From Ensifer adhaerens (GTDB taxonomy: Bacteria; Pseudomonadota; Alphaproteobacteria; Rhizobiales; Rhizobiaceae): DNA of 64,000 nt. Below are positions 61,185-64,000 of this stretch, in pieces. A program made the position numbers and the translations under genes. The DNA lies in assembly GCF_000697965.2 (NCBI RefSeq), contig NZ_CP015880.1:434001-498000 (forward strand). The letters run 5' to 3'. The notes beneath the pieces were generated by a model. That model saw nothing but the letters and a program-made list of their open reading frames with translations. It was not told the DNA's origin and did not search any database. The stretch's first letter is position 1. Each line of letters starts with the position of its first letter.

Positions 61185-62348
61185 ATGCCGGAAGTCACGA
61201 AAGAAGTGGTGCTTGAAAAGTTGCGCACGGTGCGTGGCCCGGGCATGGAAGGCAATATCGTCGACCTCGGGCTCGTGTCTGATGTCTTCATCTCCGACGG
61301 CAAGGCCTATTTCTCGATCACCGTGCCGGCCGAACGCGCCAAGGAACTGGAGCCGATGCGGGCTGCAGCCGAGCGCGTGGTGCGTGACATTCCCGGGATC
61401 ACCGCGGCAATGGTCGCTCTGACGGCCGATCGCAAGGCAGCCGCAGGCAGCGCGCCGGTGCAGCGCCCGCAGCCGCAGGCACCGTCCCATGCAGGCCACT
61501 CCCACGCCCCGCGTCCGGCTGGCGGACCGCCCGCCAAGGCGGGGATCCCCGGCGTCGGCGCGATTATCGCCGTCGCTTCGGGCAAGGGCGGTGTCGGCAA
61601 GTCGACCACGTCGGTCAATCTGGCGCTGGCACTCCAGGCAAACGGCCTGAAAGTCGGTCTGCTCGATGCCGATATCTACGGCCCCTCGATGCCGCGGCTG
61701 CTGAAGATTTCCGGCCGGCCGCAGCAGATCGAGGGCCGGCTCATCCGCCCGATGGAAAATTACGGCCTCAAGGTCATGTCCATGGGTTTCCTCGTCGATG
61801 AGGAAGTGGCGATGATCTGGCGCGGACCGATGATCCAGTCGGCGCTTCTGCAGATGTTGCGCGAGGTCGCCTGGGGCGATCTTGACGTGCTCGTCGTCGA
61901 CATGCCGCCGGGCACGGGCGACGCCCAGCTCACCATGGCCCAGCAGGTGCCGCTTGCCGGTGCCGTCATCGTCTCGACGCCGCAGGACCTGGCGCTGATC
62001 GATGCGCGCAAGGGCCTTGCCATGTTCCGCAAGGTGGAAGTCCCGGTGCTCGGCATCGTCGAGAACATGAGCTACTTCGTCGCGCCCGACACCGGAAACC
62101 GCTACGACATCTTCGGGCACGGCGGCGCCCGCAAGGAGGCAGAACGCATCGGCGTACCCTTCCTCGGCGAGGTGCCGCTAACGATGGGAATTCGCGAGAC
62201 GTCGGATGCAGGAACGCCGCTGGTCGCCTCCGACCCGGCAGGCGAGGTCGCGCGCGTCTACCGCGATATCGCGACAAAGGTCTGGGAACAGGTATCGGCC
62301 ACGCAGCAGGACAAGAGCCGCGCCGCGCCGAACATCGTGTTCGAGTAG
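61185..62348 (+). CDS. mrp: Mrp/ApbC/NBP35 family Fe-S cluster carrier ATPase
   Basis: A 387-residue P-loop ATPase that carries and inserts Fe-S clusters. An N-terminal MIP18-like (DUF59) domain occupies about residues 1-80 (EVVLEKLRTVRGPGMEGNIV). A Pro/His-rich linker follows. The deviant Walker A is IAVASGKGGVGKSTTSVNLA near residue 130, with DADIYGPSMPRLL after it and VDMPPGTGDAQLTMAQ near 240. The CxxC cluster motif of many ApbC proteins is not seen: the corresponding segment reads NMSYFVAPDTG, as in other Mrp proteins lacking it. The ATG at 61185 follows GAGAGGG. Confidence 0.94.
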   Translation: MPEVTKEVVLEKLRTVRGPGMEGNIVDLGLVSDVFISDGKAYFSITVPAERAKELEPMRAAAERVVRDIPGITAAMVALTADRKAAAGSAPVQRPQPQAPSHAGHSHAPRPAGGPPAKAGIPGVGAIIAVASGKGGVGKSTTSVNLALALQANGLKVGLLDADIYGPSMPRLLKISGRPQQIEGRLIRPMENYGLKVMSMGFLVDEEVAMIWRGPMIQSALLQMLREVAWGDLDVLVVDMPPGTGDAQLTMAQQVPLAGAVIVSTPQDLALIDARKGLAMFRKVEVPVLGIVENMSYFVAPDTGNRYDIFGHGGARKEAERIGVPFLGEVPLTMGIRETSDAGTPLVASDPAGEVARVYRDIATKVWEQVSATQQDKSRAAPNIVFE

Positions 62349-62414
62349 TTTGTCTCGAAGCGGTTCTGCCCGGCTGCCGGGCACGAATCGTTTTGCCCTT
62401 GATTCGGTTTTGAT

Positions 62415-62621
62415 TTAAGCAAACATGCTATAGGGTGGCGCCGAACTGGCGGCGCATGCCCGCGTGCCGGATTGCAAGAGGGCATTGATTTTGCGTTTGC
62501 GTTGCGCCATATGCCTTGCCGCACTTGCGAAGGTGCCCAACTTGACGCCCTCTCGCCCGAGATCTTGGCCTCTCGCGATGACTGAGTTGAAGACTTTGTC
62601 CTGACTGGCGGAACGTCCCAT
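62415..62621 (-). CDS. Possible small basic protein between mrp and corA (uncertain)
   Basis: A 68-codon frame: MGRSASQDKVFNSVIARGQD then LGREGVKLGTFASAARHMAQ and RKRKINALLQSG. The frame is also open to a GTG at 62657 with GAAAGG before it. The sequence has a believable amino acid make-up (basic, helical) and moderate GC at third positions, but I recognise no family. It is on the opposite strand to its neighbours in a 362-base gap that otherwise shows nothing. May be chance. Confidence 0.28.
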   Translation of the reverse strand: MGRSASQDKVFNSVIARGQDLGREGVKLGTFASAARHMAQRKRKINALLQSGTRACAASSAPPYSMFA

Positions 62622-62710
62622 CCGATGGATCTCTATTGTGGGTATTTTGTGGCGCACGACCTTTCGCCTCTTCCATTCGACCCTAAGGTTGGCATGACGA
62701 GGACGCTCGC

Positions 62711-63688
62711 ATGATCACCGGCTATTGCGCCGATGGCACGGCCGTCGTCCTGACGCCCGCCGACCCGCCCGAGAGCTTGCGTTCGGACCTCATCTGGCTG
62801 GATCTGGTCGAGCCGAACAAGGCGGAAGATCTGATGATGGAAAAGCTGCTCGGCATTTCCATCCCGACGCGCGACGACCTCAAGGACATCGAGCCTTCGA
62901 GCCGTCTCTATATCGAGGAGAACGCCGTGTTCATGACGGCGTCACTGGTGTTTCGTTCGGACACGGAGATACCCGGCCTGACCGACATCGGCTTCATCCT
63001 GGCGGGTAGCCGGCTCGTCACCATCCGCTATGCCGAGCCCCGATCCTTCGCCCTCTTCAAGGCGTCGATGCACCGCTTCCCCGGAAATTGCCGAGACGGC
63101 GCGGTGGTTTTGACCCGGCTCCTGGAAACGATCGCCGACCGGACCGCCGAAATTCTCGAAGAGGCCGTGACCAAGATCGACGATCTGTCGATCGCCGTCT
63201 TCGGCGACAAGGCCGCCGGCAAGCGCCGCCCGCCGCATTTTCTCGAGGCGCGCCTGCGCGACGTTGCCGGGCATCATCGTCTGGTCGCCAAGACCCGCGA
63301 CAGCCTCGCCTCGCTCTCGCGCCTGCTGACATTCGTCTACACCGTTCCGCAGGTGCAGGACGACAAGGAAACGCGCGAACTCTGCCGCTCGATTTCGCGC
63401 GACATCCAATCGCTGTCCGAACATGCCGGGTTCATTTCCGGCAACATTACCTTCCTGCTCGATGCATCGCTCGGCCTGATCAACGTCGAGCAGAACGCCA
63501 TCATCAAGATCTTCTCGATCGCGTCGGTCGTGCTTCTGCCGCCGACGCTGGTCGCCTCTGTCTACGGCATGAACTTCCGCGTCATGCCCGAGCTGGAATG
63601 GCAATTCGGTTATCCCTGGGCGATCGCGGCGATGGTGATATCGGCCGTGATCCCCTTTTTCTTTTTCCGCTGGAAAGGCTGGCTTTGA
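62711..63688 (+). CDS. corA: Magnesium/cobalt transporter CorA
   Basis: A 325-residue member of the CorA metal ion transporter family, a pentameric inner-membrane channel for Mg2+ (and Co2+/Ni2+). The long cytosolic funnel makes up residues 1-260. Two membrane helices close the protein; the pore signature YGMNF is in LVASVYGMNFRVMPELEW near residue 283, and the second helix is AIAAMVISAVIPFFFFRWKG. It is followed 16 bases downstream by kup, so Mg2+ and K+ uptake genes are neighbours and may be co-transcribed. Confidence 0.95.
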   Translation: MITGYCADGTAVVLTPADPPESLRSDLIWLDLVEPNKAEDLMMEKLLGISIPTRDDLKDIEPSSRLYIEENAVFMTASLVFRSDTEIPGLTDIGFILAGSRLVTIRYAEPRSFALFKASMHRFPGNCRDGAVVLTRLLETIADRTAEILEEAVTKIDDLSIAVFGDKAAGKRRPPHFLEARLRDVAGHHRLVAKTRDSLASLSRLLTFVYTVPQVQDDKETRELCRSISRDIQSLSEHAGFISGNITFLLDASLGLINVEQNAIIKIFSIASVVLLPPTLVASVYGMNFRVMPELEWQFGYPWAIAAMVISAVIPFFFFRWKGWL

Positions 63689-63704
63689 ACGCCAGTAGGT
63701 TTGC

Positions 63705-64000
63705 ATGACCCAATCGCATGCCCCTTCCACTCATGAGCCGAAGGACCTGCGCCGTCTGCTGGTTCTCGGGCTTGGTTCGATCGGTGTCGTCTATGGCGAT
63801 ATCGGCACCAGCCCGCTCTATGCCTTTCGCGAAGCGTTGCGCCCGGTTTCCCATGACGGTGTGACCGATGCGGAGATCATCGGCCTGATCTCGCTGATGA
63901 TCTGGACGCTGACGATCATCGTCACGATCAAATACGTGCTGTTTCTTCTGCGCGCTGACAACCAGGGGGAGGGCGGTACGCTGTCGCTGCTTGCCCTGTT
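63705..64000 (+). CDS. kup: Low-affinity potassium uptake protein Kup (3' end outside window)
   Basis: The first 98 codons of a Kup/HAK/KT-type potassium transporter. It begins [20 protein letters not shown]. The family signature [18 protein letters not shown] is in the first membrane helix near residue 30, the second helix is [20 protein letters not shown], and [14 protein letters not shown] is present at the window edge. The ATG at 63705 follows GTAGGTTTGC. The gene continues beyond base 64000 (usual length about 630 residues). Directly downstream of corA. Confidence 0.95.
   Translation, partial: MTQSHAPSTHEPKDLRRLLVLGLGSIGVVYGDIGTSPLYAFREALRPVSHDGVTDAEIIGLISLMIWTLTIIVTIKYVLFLLRADNQGEGGTLSLLAL

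Noticed and set aside
62349..62710. Mg2+-sensing leader (riboswitch) before corA
   Set aside because: I looked for an extended conserved hairpin with terminator alternatives before corA and saw none.

Overview
The window is a stretch of ordinary, gene-dense chromosome from a GC-rich alphaproteobacterium, most likely a member of the Rhizobiaceae close to Ensifer/Sinorhizobium. That placement is an inference from gene content and order: glcD-glcE-glcF, hisS-hisZ-hisG with a short HisG, CIRCE-controlled groESL, a HAD gene-ribF-ileS run, waaA/lpxK/mutL with the small DUF4170 and DUF2093 genes, a galactonate operon with a divergent IclR gene, and two orphan LuxR genes before mrp. No database search was possible. 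I saw no rRNA, tRNA, insertion sequence, prophage or CRISPR array.

Layout. Bases 1-6700: the end of a DUF3422 gene, a LysR gene, and the divergent glycolate oxidase cluster glcD-glcE-(small membrane gene)-glcF. Bases 6700-9800: two L,D-transpeptidases, a 3-methyladenine DNA glycosylase (tag) and a DUF305 protein. Bases 9800-20000: one of two related PAS-like small genes, the hisS-hisZ-hisG operon, a glutathione S-transferase, an FAD-dependent reductase, a large MHYT-PAS-GGDEF-EAL protein, and the second PAS-like gene. Bases 20000-22700: groES-groEL with CIRCE, a promoter and a terminator. A 106-base tandem repeat that includes the last codons of groEL lies between groEL and its terminator. 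Bases 23000-33500: a HAD hydrolase, ribF, ileS, a lipoprotein, a GNAT, tadA, a pseudouridine synthase with a very long basic tail, rsmD and a patatin-like gene. Bases 33500-43700: a Kef-type antiporter, pmbA, an inositol-phosphatase-family gene, DUF4170, waaA, a HAD phosphatase, lpxK, DUF2093 and mutL. Bases 44000-47400: two signalling genes, a PAS/receiver protein without a kinase core and a GGDEF-EAL protein with a degenerate GGDEF motif. Bases 47400-50700: a LysR gene, a divergent MttB-type methyltransferase and the remnant of an NADH:flavin oxidoreductase. Bases 50700-52800: a PRC-barrel protein and an uncharacterised polytopic membrane protein. Bases 52850-58900: a five-gene sugar operon (SDR, dgoK, dgoA, SMP-30 lactonase, IlvD/Edd dehydratase) with a divergent IclR regulator. 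Bases 59000-64000: two LuxR solos, a probable small RNA locus, mrp, corA and the start of kup.

How the parts work together. The sugar operon encodes every step of a De Ley-Doudoroff type route from galactose (or a related aldose) to pyruvate and glyceraldehyde 3-phosphate. The glc genes oxidise glycolate to glyoxylate. waaA and lpxK serve lipid A/Kdo assembly, and the L,D-transpeptidases act on the cell wall.

The observations I would follow first are: (1) a sigma-54-like promoter followed by a 26-bp imperfect hairpin and a T-run between the second LuxR gene and mrp, a candidate small RNA; (2) the 106-base tandem duplication behind groEL; (3) three direct repeats spaced about two helical turns apart before the uncharacterised membrane protein; (4) the duplicated PAS-like small proteins; and (5) the decayed oxidoreductase next to mttB.
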